From Ferrimonas kyonanensis DSM 18153 (GTDB lineage Bacteria > Pseudomonadota > Gammaproteobacteria > Enterobacterales > Shewanellaceae), in assembly GCF_000425405.1 (NCBI RefSeq), contig NZ_AUDJ01000016.1, forward strand, positions 62,001-126,000: a DNA stretch of 64,000 nt. Reading direction: 5' to 3'. Numbering within the stretch: position 1 is the first letter of the stretch; every line of letters begins with the position of its first letter. Below are positions 43,715 through 52,706 of the stretch, in pieces. The notes beneath the pieces are model-generated. The model did no database searches and was not told where the DNA came from. It saw only the letters and a program-made list of their open reading frames with translations. The position numbers and the translations under genes were made by a program.

Positions 43715-44167
43715 ATGGCGAAACGTCGTACCTGGAACAACGTGCTGATTCTGGCGTTGTCCCTGTTTGGCATGCTGATGCTGTATGTCAGCAACCTGAT
43801 CAGCCCCAACAGCAGCAGTTATCCGCTGTTGCCGGAGGGAGCCGGCATCGAGGCTCTGGTGATGCAGGAGCTGGTGGTGCGCCGCGACGGCGAACACTGG
43901 CGTTCGGCGCCGGCGGTGGCCGACGCTCAACTGCAGGCGCTGATGGCCCATTGGCGTGAGGCCAGGTTGCTGCCCATCGCCGAGCCGATTCCGGCGCCGA
44001 TGCAACCGGTGCAGGTGGACCTGTATCTGGATGACGGCTCGGCGCCGATTACCGTGTTGATCTATCCTCGCTACGGCTACCTGAAGCTGCTGGGGCAGCC
44101 GCAGTGGTGGAAGCTGCTGTCGGCCGAAGGCGCTCAACTGTTAAACCGAGAAGGGAAGGATGCCTGA
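43715..44167 (+). CDS. Unrecognised single-pass membrane protein upstream of mutM
   Basis: This 150-aa protein has a basic N-terminus (MAKRRTWNN) and one membrane helix (about residues 10-30, [20 protein letters not shown]). A soluble domain of about 110 residues follows, with strands such as [20 protein letters not shown] and a C-terminal [14 protein letters not shown] cannot name the family. Its stop overlaps the mutM start by 8 bp, so it is translationally coupled to mutM. The domain probably faces the periplasm by the positive-inside rule. Confidence 0.72.
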   Translation: MAKRRTWNNVLILALSLFGMLMLYVSNLISPNSSSYPLLPEGAGIEALVMQELVVRRDGEHWRSAPAVADAQLQALMAHWREARLLPIAEPIPAPMQPVQVDLYLDDGSAPITVLIYPRYGYLKLLGQPQWWKLLSAEGAQLLNREGKDA

Positions 44168-44972
44168 ATTACCGGAAGTGGAAGTGACCTGTCAGGGGAT
44201 CCGTCCCCACTTGCAGGGGCGGTGCGTCACCGAGGTGGTGGTGCGACAGCCGCAACTGCGCTGGCCCATCGAGCCGGAGATTCTGCAGATGCAGGGGCAG
44301 GCGATCACTGGGGTGCGGCGACGGGCCAAGTACCTGTTGCTGGAAACCGACATCGGGGTGTTGATTCTGCACCTGGGCATGTCCGGCAGTCTGCGGGTGC
44401 TGAAGCCGGCACCGGCGCCGGAAAAACACGACCATCTTGACCTGGTGCTGGACAGTGGAGCGGTGCTGCGGCTTAACGATCCACGACGCTTCGGCGCCGC
44501 CATCTGGTGGACGGGGCCCCTGCCTAAGCATCCGCTGCTGGCCAAATTGGGCCCTGAGCCCCTCACCAGCGCATTTAATGCCGATTACCTGATGTCGCAG
44601 CTTCAAGGCAAGAAGAAGGCCGTTAAACTGGCGCTGATGGACAACCAGGTGGTGGTCGGTGTAGGCAACATCTACGCCAACGAGGCGCTATTCAGCGCCG
44701 GCATCGATCCCCGCCGTCCTGCCGGTACCCTGAGTCATGCCCAGGCGTCGCAATTGGTGGATGAGGTGAAAACCGTGTTGGCACGGGCCATCAAGCAGGG
44801 GGGGACCACCCTCAAAGACTTCACCCAGGCCGATGGCAAGCCGGGGTATTTCGCCCAGCAACTGCTGGTGTATGGCCGTGGCGGCGAGGCGTGTCCGTTG
44901 TGTCAGCAGACTCTGACCGAGGTGAAACTGGGGCAGCGGGCAACGGTGTTTTGCGACCGCTGCCAGCGCTGA
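44160..44972 (+). CDS. mutM: Formamidopyrimidine-DNA glycosylase
   Basis: This 270-aa bifunctional glycosylase/AP lyase removes 8-oxoguanine and FaPy lesions. The N-terminal PELPEVEVT supplies the catalytic Pro2 and Glu3. The helix-two-turn-helix ([16 protein letters not shown]) and the C-terminal zinc finger (CPLCQQTL...FCDRCQR, four Cys) are intact, and Lys in LGMSGSLRV/beta-turn region is present. Length matches E. coli MutM (269). It overlaps the upstream membrane-protein gene and is convergent with coaD. Confidence 0.98.
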   Translation: MPELPEVEVTCQGIRPHLQGRCVTEVVVRQPQLRWPIEPEILQMQGQAITGVRRRAKYLLLETDIGVLILHLGMSGSLRVLKPAPAPEKHDHLDLVLDSGAVLRLNDPRRFGAAIWWTGPLPKHPLLAKLGPEPLTSAFNADYLMSQLQGKKKAVKLALMDNQVVVGVGNIYANEALFSAGIDPRRPAGTLSHAQASQLVDEVKTVLARAIKQGGTTLKDFTQADGKPGYFAQQLLVYGRGGEACPLCQQTLTEVKLGQRATVFCDRCQR

Positions 44973-44978
44973 ATCGGT

Positions 44979-45518
<540 letters not shown>

Positions 45519-45705
45519 TCAGTCGCCGGCGATGTTGGTGTAGAATAGCAGCTTTGCAAATACTGCTGTAGTTTCAGTATTTCCAGTGTTTTTTATCCTT
45601 TGGGTCAACGCAGGCCGAGGGGAAAACCGGTGCTTCCACAGACCGTCTGGCGACGAACGGGGTCGGCAGTGGCAGGATAAGACAGAGTAGAAGGCGAACG
45701 ATTCT

Positions 45706-47100
45706 ATGAAAAATGTGGTCATCTTTGGTGCGTCCAGCGGCGGTAAGATCGTCGCCGATGCCTTGCTGCGTCAGCCAGAGCGTTATCGACTGAAATACTT
45801 CTTGGACAATGATACATCCCGTTGGGGTCAGCAGTTGCTGGGCATTAGCATCGCCGGTGGCATGGATGAGCTGGCGGTTCTGGCCAAAGCGGAGCCCATC
45901 GATAAGGTGATCGTGGCCATCTCCAACATCGGTGAAGATGACCTGGCGGTGATCTCCGAGACCTGTCGTCAATGGGACATTGAGCTCAGAATCATTCCCC
46001 AGGCGCTGGACATTGTGTTTGAGGATCCGATTCTCAACCAGATGCGCGAAGTCAGCGTGGCCGATCTGCTCGGGCGCCACGAAGTCAGCCTGGCGGATGA
46101 TCGGGTGTCGGCAGAGATTCAGGGCCAGACCGTGTTGGTAACCGGTGCGGCCGGCTCCATCGGCAGTGAGGTGGTGCGCCAGGTGGCAAAGTTTGCCCCC
46201 GCCCGAATCATCGGTCTGGACGTGAATGAAAACGACCTGTATCTGCTGGAGCTGTTTGTCGGCCGTCATTTCCCGGAGATTGCGTTTTCGTCGGTGATCT
46301 GCTCGATTCAGGATCGCACCGAGCTGGTGCGAGAGTTGACGGGACAGGGCATCGATGTGGTGTTCCACTGCGCCGCCCATAAGCATGTGCCGCTGATGGA
46401 GCGCTCGCCGGTGCAGGCGGTGAAGAATAACGTTCTCGGGACCCTCAATGTGGCCCAGGTGGCCGATGAGTTGGCCATCGGCCGCTTCGTGCTGATCTCC
46501 ACCGATAAGGCGGTCAATCCCACCAACGTCATGGGGGCCTCGAAGCGGGTGGCCGAACTGATTGTGCTGGAGATGAATCGTCGCTCCGATACCCGCTTCA
46601 TGGCGGTTCGCTTTGGCAACGTGCTCGGCTCTGCCGGCAGTGTGATTCCCATTTTCAAGGAGCTGCTGAAAGAGGGGCGGGATCTGACCATCACCGATGA
46701 ACGCATGACCCGCTACTTCATGACCATTCCCGAGGCGGCCCGGCTGGTGATCGAGTCCGGGGTTCAGGGCCAGGGGGGCGAGTTGTTTGTGCTGGAGATG
46801 GGCGAGCCGGTGGAGATTCTGACCCTGGCGCGCAAGATGATCGAGTTGTCACGGGCTCAGTCCGACATCAAGATCATTGGCCTTCGTCCCGGAGAGAAAC
46901 TGTACGAGGAGCTGTTCTACGACATGGACAGCGTGATCCCCACCGATAATCGCAAGATTCTGCTGTCCACCGCCGAGGCGGATCAGCAGCTGGACCTGAC
47001 CCAACTGCGCCAGGAGATTGAGGCGGTCATCGCCGATGCCAGTGGCAGTCGGTCCTTCCTCGGTCGTTACGTGGCCAGCTTTAGTGGGGCACAGGCATGA
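45706..47100 (+). CDS. Soluble NDP-sugar 4,6-dehydratase (CapD/WbpM C-terminal type)
   Basis: This 464-aa protein has an N-terminal Rossmann-like nucleotide/CoA-binding domain (VVIFGASSGGKIVADALL, residues 3-20) and a C-terminal short-chain dehydrogenase domain of the polysaccharide biosynthesis CapD type, with TGAAGSIGSEVVRQ (NAD site) and STDKAVNPTNVMGASKR. In the last motif Met stands where classical SDRs have the catalytic Tyr, as in WbpM. It lacks the four membrane helices of full-length WbpM/FlaA1 proteins. It should make a UDP-4-keto-6-deoxyhexosamine. It is the first gene of the operon, and the next gene overlaps its stop. Confidence 0.85.
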   Translation: MKNVVIFGASSGGKIVADALLRQPERYRLKYFLDNDTSRWGQQLLGISIAGGMDELAVLAKAEPIDKVIVAISNIGEDDLAVISETCRQWDIELRIIPQALDIVFEDPILNQMREVSVADLLGRHEVSLADDRVSAEIQGQTVLVTGAAGSIGSEVVRQVAKFAPARIIGLDVNENDLYLLELFVGRHFPEIAFSSVICSIQDRTELVRELTGQGIDVVFHCAAHKHVPLMERSPVQAVKNNVLGTLNVAQVADELAIGRFVLISTDKAVNPTNVMGASKRVAELIVLEMNRRSDTRFMAVRFGNVLGSAGSVIPIFKELLKEGRDLTITDERMTRYFMTIPEAARLVIESGVQGQGGELFVLEMGEPVEILTLARKMIELSRAQSDIKIIGLRPGEKLYEELFYDMDSVIPTDNRKILLSTAEADQQLDLTQLRQEIEAVIADASGSRSFLGRYVASFSGAQA

Positions 47101-47957
47101 GGACTCTGGTGGTAACCCACGTCTACCAGCAGGCCAAGCCTTACCTGACCGAACTGTTTGCCTCCATCGCGGCGCAAACCGACCAGAATTTTGATTGTGT
47201 GGCGTTCAACTATGGCCTGGACGCACCGCTGACGCAGTTCGGCTTTGTTGGTACGGAAGTGGCCAATGAGCATAATCTGGGCATTCCGGATGCTCGTGAC
47301 TGGGCCCTGCGCTATGCCCTCGAGCAGGGCTATGAGCTGGCGATTTTCATCGATGCCGATGACGTGATGGCCGCCGACAGGGTGGCTCGCACCAAGGCGG
47401 CCTACAGCGACGAATATGGTTTCTACTACACCGGCCTTAATCTGCTGTCGAATCGTCAGCGTGACTTTTTCGAGGGGCAGCAGCCGTCTCAGGTGACATC
47501 GGTGGATGCGCTGATGGCGCACAACTTTGTCGGCCTGTCCCACTTTGCCCTCAATGTGAAGGCGGCAGCGGCGGTGATCGAGGCCATGACCTGTCCATTG
47601 GACGTCGTTGCCTACGATTGGTTTCTGACCTCGGCGTTGCTGCTTAATGGCCTCAAGGGCAAACGGGTGGACAGCACCACCTACTACCGTATTTATGAAC
47701 AGAACACCGCCGGCTTTACCAACAGCCTGACCCCGGAGAAGCTGAAACGCACCGTTGAGGTTAAAGCGATCCATTATCGGGTTATGGCGGAGTATTGCCG
47801 GGCCCATGGCTTCAGTGCCATGCTTACGGCTTACGCCGATCGACGGCACCACTATCAAGGGCTGCTGGCGCAACTTGAGGCGGAAACGCCGGCTCAGATG
47901 CGGCAGAGACTCACGACTATTCATCCCACCAATGCCTATTGGTGGAGCGCAATTTAG
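47097..47957 (+). CDS. GT-A-fold glycosyltransferase
   Basis: This 286-aa protein has a family-2-like GT-A fold: an N-terminal RTLVVTHVYQQAKPYLTEL strand-helix, a donor-binding DADD motif in ELAIFIDADDVMAADRVAR (about residues 78-96) and an acceptor-side segment near residue 175 (DVVAYDWFLTSALLLNG). The protein has no membrane helix. It is coupled to the dehydratase (ATGA overlap) and sits inside the nonulosonate operon, so it may transfer a sugar in the same glycan. Donor and acceptor are unknown. Confidence 0.75.
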   Translation: MRTLVVTHVYQQAKPYLTELFASIAAQTDQNFDCVAFNYGLDAPLTQFGFVGTEVANEHNLGIPDARDWALRYALEQGYELAIFIDADDVMAADRVARTKAAYSDEYGFYYTGLNLLSNRQRDFFEGQQPSQVTSVDALMAHNFVGLSHFALNVKAAAAVIEAMTCPLDVVAYDWFLTSALLLNGLKGKRVDSTTYYRIYEQNTAGFTNSLTPEKLKRTVEVKAIHYRVMAEYCRAHGFSAMLTAYADRRHHYQGLLAQLEAETPAQMRQRLTTIHPTNAYWWSAI

Positions 47958-47965
47958 GAGCTGTA

Positions 47966-49027
47966 ATGAACAGTAAAGTTATCAAGCTGGGCGATCGCGA
48001 GATCAGTAACTTTGGTCGCCCCTACGTGATTGCCGAGATCGGCGCTAACCACAATGGGGATATGGAACTGGCGAAATCGATGATCGACTCTGCGGTCGAC
48101 AACGGTGCCGATGCGGTGAAGTTCCAGTCCTGGAGCAACACTTCGCTGATCGCCAAAGAGGAGTACGATCGCAATCAGAGCTATGACGATTGCAAGAAGA
48201 AGCACTTCGGTTCCCTGTTTGAGATGGTGGACAAATACGCCCTGAGCACCGAGGACCATCACGAGCTGAAGCGCTATTGCGATGACAAAGGGGTGGCGTT
48301 CTGCTCCACTCCGTTCTCAGAAACCGAAGCGGACTTGCTGGAGTCGTTGGGGGTGCCGTTTTTCAAGATCGCCTCCATGGACATCACCAACCTGCGCCTG
48401 CTTAAGCACGTGGCGGCAAAAGGCCTGCCGGTGATCATCTCCACCGGTATGTCTACCATGGCCGAGATCGATAATGCCGTGGCAGCCATCGAGTCCACCG
48501 GCAACCGCCAGATCGTGATTCTGCACTGCATCTCCATCTACCCACCGGCGATGGAAGACGTCAACCTGGCCAACATCAGCATGTTGATGCAGGCTTACGA
48601 CTACCCCATCGGTTTCTCCGACCACTCCATCGGCAGCGCCCTGCCGCTGGCCTCGGTGGCACTGGGCTCCTGCCTGATCGAGAAGCACTACACCACCGAC
48701 AAGGATTTGCCGGGCTGGGATCACGCCATCTCCGCCGATCCGGCCGAGCTGAAGGTGATTTGCGACGAGTCCCGCAACATTCAGATCGCCATGGGCTGTA
48801 GCAAACGGGTGGTGTCCGAGGCCGAATTGGCCAAGAAAGACAAGTTCCGCCGCAGCGTGGTGCTGACCCGGGATCTGCAGCCAGGTCATGTGCTGCAGGC
48901 CAGCGATTTTACCTTTAAGCGCCCGGGAACCGGCATTCCTCCGGAGATGGAGATGCAGGTAATTGGCCGCACCATGAAGGTAGCCAAGGGTGAAGACGAA
49001 CTGCTCAGCTGGGATGATCTGGGCTAA
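47966..49027 (+). CDS. NeuB-family nonulosonic acid synthase
   Basis: This 353-aa enzyme condenses phosphoenolpyruvate with an N-acyl hexosamine to form a sialic-type nine-carbon sugar. Family motifs are YVIAEIGANHNGDMELA, DAVKFQSW, FCSTPFSE, VIISTGMSTMAEI, LHCISIYP, and the metal-binding His residues in FSDHS and IEKHYTTD. A C-terminal SAF (antifreeze-like) domain (about 285-353, DLQPGHVLQASDFTFKRPGTGI) completes it. ATG 47966 has TAGGAGCTGTA upstream. Whether the product is Neu5Ac, legionaminate or pseudaminate cannot be decided; the neighbouring dehydratase and aminotransferase favour a di-amino nonulosonate. Confidence 0.88.
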   Translation: MNSKVIKLGDREISNFGRPYVIAEIGANHNGDMELAKSMIDSAVDNGADAVKFQSWSNTSLIAKEEYDRNQSYDDCKKKHFGSLFEMVDKYALSTEDHHELKRYCDDKGVAFCSTPFSETEADLLESLGVPFFKIASMDITNLRLLKHVAAKGLPVIISTGMSTMAEIDNAVAAIESTGNRQIVILHCISIYPPAMEDVNLANISMLMQAYDYPIGFSDHSIGSALPLASVALGSCLIEKHYTTDKDLPGWDHAISADPAELKVICDESRNIQIAMGCSKRVVSEAELAKKDKFRRSVVLTRDLQPGHVLQASDFTFKRPGTGIPPEMEMQVIGRTMKVAKGEDELLSWDDLG

Positions 49028-49046
49028 GTAAACCGACAACAATAGA

Positions 49047-49066
49047 GGGCGCCGTCGGCGCCCTTT
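49047..49066 (+). terminator. Intra-operon terminator-like hairpin
   Basis: GGGCGCC-GTC-GGCGCCC followed by TTT and then the AGGAAAC ribosome site of the next gene. The T-run is short, so it should attenuate or process the transcript rather than end it. Confidence 0.5.
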
Positions 49067-49080
49067 AGGAAACTAACTGC

Positions 49081-49890
49081 ATGAAAACCGTAGCCTGTAT
49101 TATTGCTCGCACCACATCGACGCGGCTGCCACTGAAAGTGCTGCGCAGCTTCGATTCCGAGCGTCGTGTGTCGATGCTGGACATCATCAGCACCAGTTTG
49201 AAAAAGGCCCGCCGGGTCGACGACATTTTTCTGTGCACCTCCAGCGAAAGCTGTGACGACATCATGGAAGACGTGGCCGATAAAAATGGCATCCAGCTCT
49301 ACCGCGGTGCGGCGACCGCGGTGATCGAGCGGATGCTGGCTGTGGCCGAGCAGACTCAGGCGGACTACGTCATTCGGGTCACCGGTGACAACGTGTTTAC
49401 CGCCGGTGACATGCTGGATGAGCAGATTGGCCAGTGTTACGAGCAGCAACTGGATTACTGCCGGGTGGTAAACGTACCGCTGGGGATCACCGCCGAGGTG
49501 ATCAAGGTGACGGCACTGAAGGACATCTACGCCAAGATCGATCCCGAGGTCAGTGAGTATCTGATGCTGTTTGCCTTTGATCCGAGCTGTTATCGCTGCG
49601 GTGTGCTCAAGGTGGATAAGGATTACAGTCATTTCAGCCTGACGGTGGATACCCCGGCGGATCTGGCCGTCGGCCGGGCGCTGTTGCGGGAGCTGGGGGA
49701 TCGGGCCGATGCCGTGTCCCTGGCCGGGGTGCTGCGTATGCTGGATCAGAAACCGGATACCTTCAAGGCCATTCCCATGGATACCAACATCAAGTTGCCC
49801 TACGGCAAGAATGTCGACTTTGCCGCCTTCCTGGCGGATCAGCAGCGACGCATTGATGCCTGCCACGTGGTGAAAGAGGTGCAGTTATGA
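49081..49890 (+). CDS. SpsF-type cytidylyltransferase
   Basis: This 269-aa nucleotidyltransferase resembles SpsF (COG1861), which activates nonulosonic acids with CTP. The N-terminal ACIIARTTSTRLPLKVL is a variant of the IIQARMxSTRLPGKVL signature, with Leu in place of the usual Gly. GTAVIERMLA-type GAATAVIERMLAVAEQ and DYVIRVTGDNVFT follow, where the Asp should bind metal. A lower C-terminal part (PYGKNVDFAAF) is less conserved. It overlaps the next gene by ATGA. It likely makes the CMP-sugar used by the glycosyltransferases nearby. Confidence 0.8.
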   Translation: MKTVACIIARTTSTRLPLKVLRSFDSERRVSMLDIISTSLKKARRVDDIFLCTSSESCDDIMEDVADKNGIQLYRGAATAVIERMLAVAEQTQADYVIRVTGDNVFTAGDMLDEQIGQCYEQQLDYCRVVNVPLGITAEVIKVTALKDIYAKIDPEVSEYLMLFAFDPSCYRCGVLKVDKDYSHFSLTVDTPADLAVGRALLRELGDRADAVSLAGVLRMLDQKPDTFKAIPMDTNIKLPYGKNVDFAAFLADQQRRIDACHVVKEVQL

Positions 49891-50858
49891 TTGTGATTGC
49901 CGAGACCGCCTTCAATCATGAAGGGGACTTTGATTATCTGTTGAGGTTGATCGATGCCGCCGCCGACAGCGGTGCCGACATGATCAAGTTTCAGGTGCTG
50001 ATCAATGCCGATGAGTTTGTCAGCCACGGTGCCGACAGTCACGGGTTGATCACCAGTTGGTGTTTCACCTTAGAGCAGTGGCAGCAGGCGTTGGATCGGG
50101 CCGAATCCCGAGGGTTGCGGCTGTTCCTGATGCCGCTGGACACCGCCGCGGTTGCCCTGTGCGAGCGCCCTTCGGTGGAGTTTGTCGAGATCCATTCGGT
50201 CAGTTTCAATGACCAGGCATTGATTGACGCGGTACAGGCTCTGCCCAAGACTCTGGCCTTTGGCATTGGTGGTCGTACCCTGGAAGAGGTGGAGTACCTG
50301 GTGGCCACCTATGGTGAGGATCGGTTGTTGCTGATGCACGGCTTTCAAGCCTACCCCACCGACATCGAAGACGTCTGCTTTGAGCGCATCAATCATTTGT
50401 GCCAGCGCTTTCCCGGAGTGCGCATCGGCTACGCCGATCATTCACCGCCAGACAGCGATGAATCGCTGGAGGCCTGTTTGATGGCTTACGCGCGCGGGCT
50501 GCGCATCTTTGAAAAGCACGTCACCCTGGAAGCGGAGCGCACCGATGCCCAGGCTGGATTACTGCCGCAGGCGATGGCCCACTTTGTGGCCAGAATGCGG
50601 CGTTTTCATCGCCTCGGCAACCCGGATGCGGCCAGCTGGCAACCGATGACCGACGCCGAACTGGTGTATCGTCAGCGCCAGAAGCAGGTGGTGGCCGCCG
50701 AAGCGATTGAAGCCGGTCAGGCCTTTACCCGTAACAACCTGATGTTGTGTATGCACACCAGCGCTGGCAGTCATACCCGCATCAGTGACCTGTTGGGTCA
50801 ATCGGCCACAAGCAGTTACCGCAGTGGTGAGGTGATCGATGAGCCTGCCGCAGACTGA
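49887..50858 (+). CDS. Divergent second NeuB-family protein
   Basis: This 323-aa protein keeps the NeuB fold (MIVIAETAFNHEGDFDYLL; DMIKFQVLIN) and both metal His motifs (GYADHSP, FEKHVTLE), plus a C-terminal SAF-like part (QAFTRNNLMLCMHTSAGSHT). Several catalytic-loop motifs have changed: STGM becomes GIGGR, LHCxxxYP becomes LMHGFQAYPT, and the CSTPF region becomes FLMPLDT. It may use another sugar, or be a partner subunit of the upstream NeuB. It is translationally coupled to genes on both sides (ATGA overlap before, 20-bp overlap after). Confidence 0.75.
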   Translation: MIVIAETAFNHEGDFDYLLRLIDAAADSGADMIKFQVLINADEFVSHGADSHGLITSWCFTLEQWQQALDRAESRGLRLFLMPLDTAAVALCERPSVEFVEIHSVSFNDQALIDAVQALPKTLAFGIGGRTLEEVEYLVATYGEDRLLLMHGFQAYPTDIEDVCFERINHLCQRFPGVRIGYADHSPPDSDESLEACLMAYARGLRIFEKHVTLEAERTDAQAGLLPQAMAHFVARMRRFHRLGNPDAASWQPMTDAELVYRQRQKQVVAAEAIEAGQAFTRNNLMLCMHTSAGSHTRISDLLGQSATSSYRSGEVIDEPAAD

Positions 50859-51507
50859 GTGGTTGCAAGGCCTGAAAGCCGAGGGCCGAGCGGTCTATGC
50901 CGTGTTCGGTGCCGGTGGTCATGGCAAGGTGGTGGCGGATGCCATCGAGCAGCAGCACCCCGGTTGTCAGGTGGTGGTATTTGACGATGCCGACGATGCG
51001 TCGTCCGCCTGGCCGCTGATGGGCGGTGAGCAGCAACTGCTGGCTTGCCGATCCCACCTGGACGGCGTAGTCGTGGCCATCGGCAGCAATCCGGTACGCC
51101 TGGCGGTGCAACGGCGTTTGCAGCAGGCCGCAGTGGCGATGTTGACCGTAGTGCACCCTCGTGCTTGCGTCAGCCAGTATGCCAGGCTCGGGGCTGGAAC
51201 CGTGGTGTTGGCCCACGCCGTCATCAATGCGGATGCCCGGGTTGGTGACGCGGTGATCGTCAATTCTGCCGCCGTGGTTGAGCACGACTGCCGGGTCGCC
51301 GATGCGGTACACCTGAGTCCGGGCGCCGTGATGAGCGGTGGCAGTCAAGTGGGCCAGTGCAGCTGGCTGGGAGCGCAATCCTGTTTGCGTCAATTAATTA
51401 CCGTGGCCGATGGCGTGACCGTCGGTGCGGGCGCGGTGGTGGTGGCCGATGTGGCGGCCAATGACTGCGTGGTGGGCGTCCCCGCTAAACCCCTGAAGTC
51501 GGAGTAA
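50839..51507 (+). CDS. NeuD/PglD-type sugar O- or N-acyltransferase
   Basis: This 222-aa protein has a small N-terminal Rossmann-like domain (YAVFGAGGHGKVVADAI, residues 14-30) and a left-handed beta-helix of hexapeptide repeats (about 95-220; GAGTVVLAHAVINADARVGDAVIVNSAAVVEHDC). This is the layout of PglD and NeuD sugar acetyltransferases. The catalytic His is probably in VVEHDC. It could N-acetylate the 4-amino sugar made by the adjacent aminotransferase, or O-acetylate the nonulosonate. It lies 6 bp before the aminotransferase gene. Confidence 0.88.
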   Translation: MSLPQTEWLQGLKAEGRAVYAVFGAGGHGKVVADAIEQQHPGCQVVVFDDADDASSAWPLMGGEQQLLACRSHLDGVVVAIGSNPVRLAVQRRLQQAAVAMLTVVHPRACVSQYARLGAGTVVLAHAVINADARVGDAVIVNSAAVVEHDCRVADAVHLSPGAVMSGGSQVGQCSWLGAQSCLRQLITVADGVTVGAGAVVVADVAANDCVVGVPAKPLKSE

Positions 51508-51513
51508 GACAAC

Positions 51514-52689
51514 GTGTTGAATACCCCCTTTTCCCCCTGGCCCAGTTACAGCCAGGAGGAGGCCGATAAGGCCGCCGAAGTGATCCTGTCCAACCGGGTG
51601 AACTACTGGACCGGCGGCGAGTGCCGCGAGTTTGAGAAAGAGTTTGCCGCCTGGTGCGAGTGCAATTACGCGGTGGCAGTGACCAATGGCACCGTGGCCC
51701 TGGATCTGGCCCTGAAGGCGTTGAACATCGGCGCCGGTGACGAGGTGATTACCACCTCGCGGACGTTTCTGGCCTCGGCGTCGTCCATCGTTACTGCGGG
51801 GGCCACGCCGGTGTTTGCCGACGTGGATCTGGACACCCAGAATGTCAGTGCCGACACCATCGAGGCGGTGCTGACCGAACGCACCAAGGCGGTGATCGTG
51901 GTGCACCTGGCGGGAATGCCGGCGGAGATGGACGCCATCATGGCGTTGGCAGAGCAGCGCGGTTTCTACGTCATCGAAGACTGTGCCCAGGCCCATGGTT
52001 GTCGCTACAAAGGCCGCCCGGTGGGCAGCATCGGCCATATCGGTGCCTGGTCGTTCTGCCAGGACAAGATCATGACCACCGCCGGTGAGGGGGGCATGGT
52101 GACCACCAACGACAAAGCGTTGTGGGCGGCGATGTGGAGCTACAAGGACCATGGCAAGAGCCATGCGGCGGTGTATGAGAAAGCCCATCCGCCGGGATTC
52201 CGTTGGCTGCACGAGAGTTTCGGTACCAACTGGCGCATGACCGAAGTACAGGGGGCCATCGGCCGTATCCAACTGCGGCGGATGGCCGACTGGCAGGCCA
52301 GGCGCACCGCCAACGCCGAGCGCTTGCTGAGCACCGCCAGTGAGTTTGCCCTGATTCGGTCGATACCGGTGCCGGACTACGTCACGCACGCCTGGTACAA
52401 GTGTTATCTGTTTATCGAACCTTCACAGTTGGCGCCGGGCTGGAGCCGGGACCGCATCGTGGCGGCGATCAACGACGCCGGGGTGCCGTGCATGCAGGGC
52501 AGTTGTTCCGAGGTGTACAACGAGAAAGCCTTTGATGGCACCGGTTGGCGTCCGGCTACGCCACTGGCCAATGCGGTGCAGTTGGGGGAGACCAGCCTGA
52601 TGTTTCTGGTGCACCCGACGCTGACCGAGGCCGAGATGGACACCAGCTGTGAGGTGCTTCAGCGGGTGCTGACTCAGGCTCAGCGCTGA
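51514..52689 (+). CDS. DegT/DnrJ/EryC1/StrS-family sugar aminotransferase
   Basis: This 391-aa PLP enzyme transfers an amino group, usually from glutamate, to a nucleotide keto-sugar. Signs are VTNGTVALDLALKAL (PLP phosphate site), VIEDCAQAHGCRYKGRPVG (Asp that binds the PLP nitrogen) and SFCQDKIMTTAGEGGM, with the Schiff-base Lys. It is the usual partner of a 4,6-dehydratase. The start is GTG (GTG TTG AAT ACC) with GGAG overlapping the previous stop. It is the last gene of the operon, before the 30-nt palindrome terminator. Confidence 0.9.
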   Translation: MLNTPFSPWPSYSQEEADKAAEVILSNRVNYWTGGECREFEKEFAAWCECNYAVAVTNGTVALDLALKALNIGAGDEVITTSRTFLASASSIVTAGATPVFADVDLDTQNVSADTIEAVLTERTKAVIVVHLAGMPAEMDAIMALAEQRGFYVIEDCAQAHGCRYKGRPVGSIGHIGAWSFCQDKIMTTAGEGGMVTTNDKALWAAMWSYKDHGKSHAAVYEKAHPPGFRWLHESFGTNWRMTEVQGAIGRIQLRRMADWQARRTANAERLLSTASEFALIRSIPVPDYVTHAWYKCYLFIEPSQLAPGWSRDRIVAAINDAGVPCMQGSCSEVYNEKAFDGTGWRPATPLANAVQLGETSLMFLVHPTLTEAEMDTSCEVLQRVLTQAQR

Positions 52690-52706
52690 GTGTGTCGGCC
52701 AGAAAC

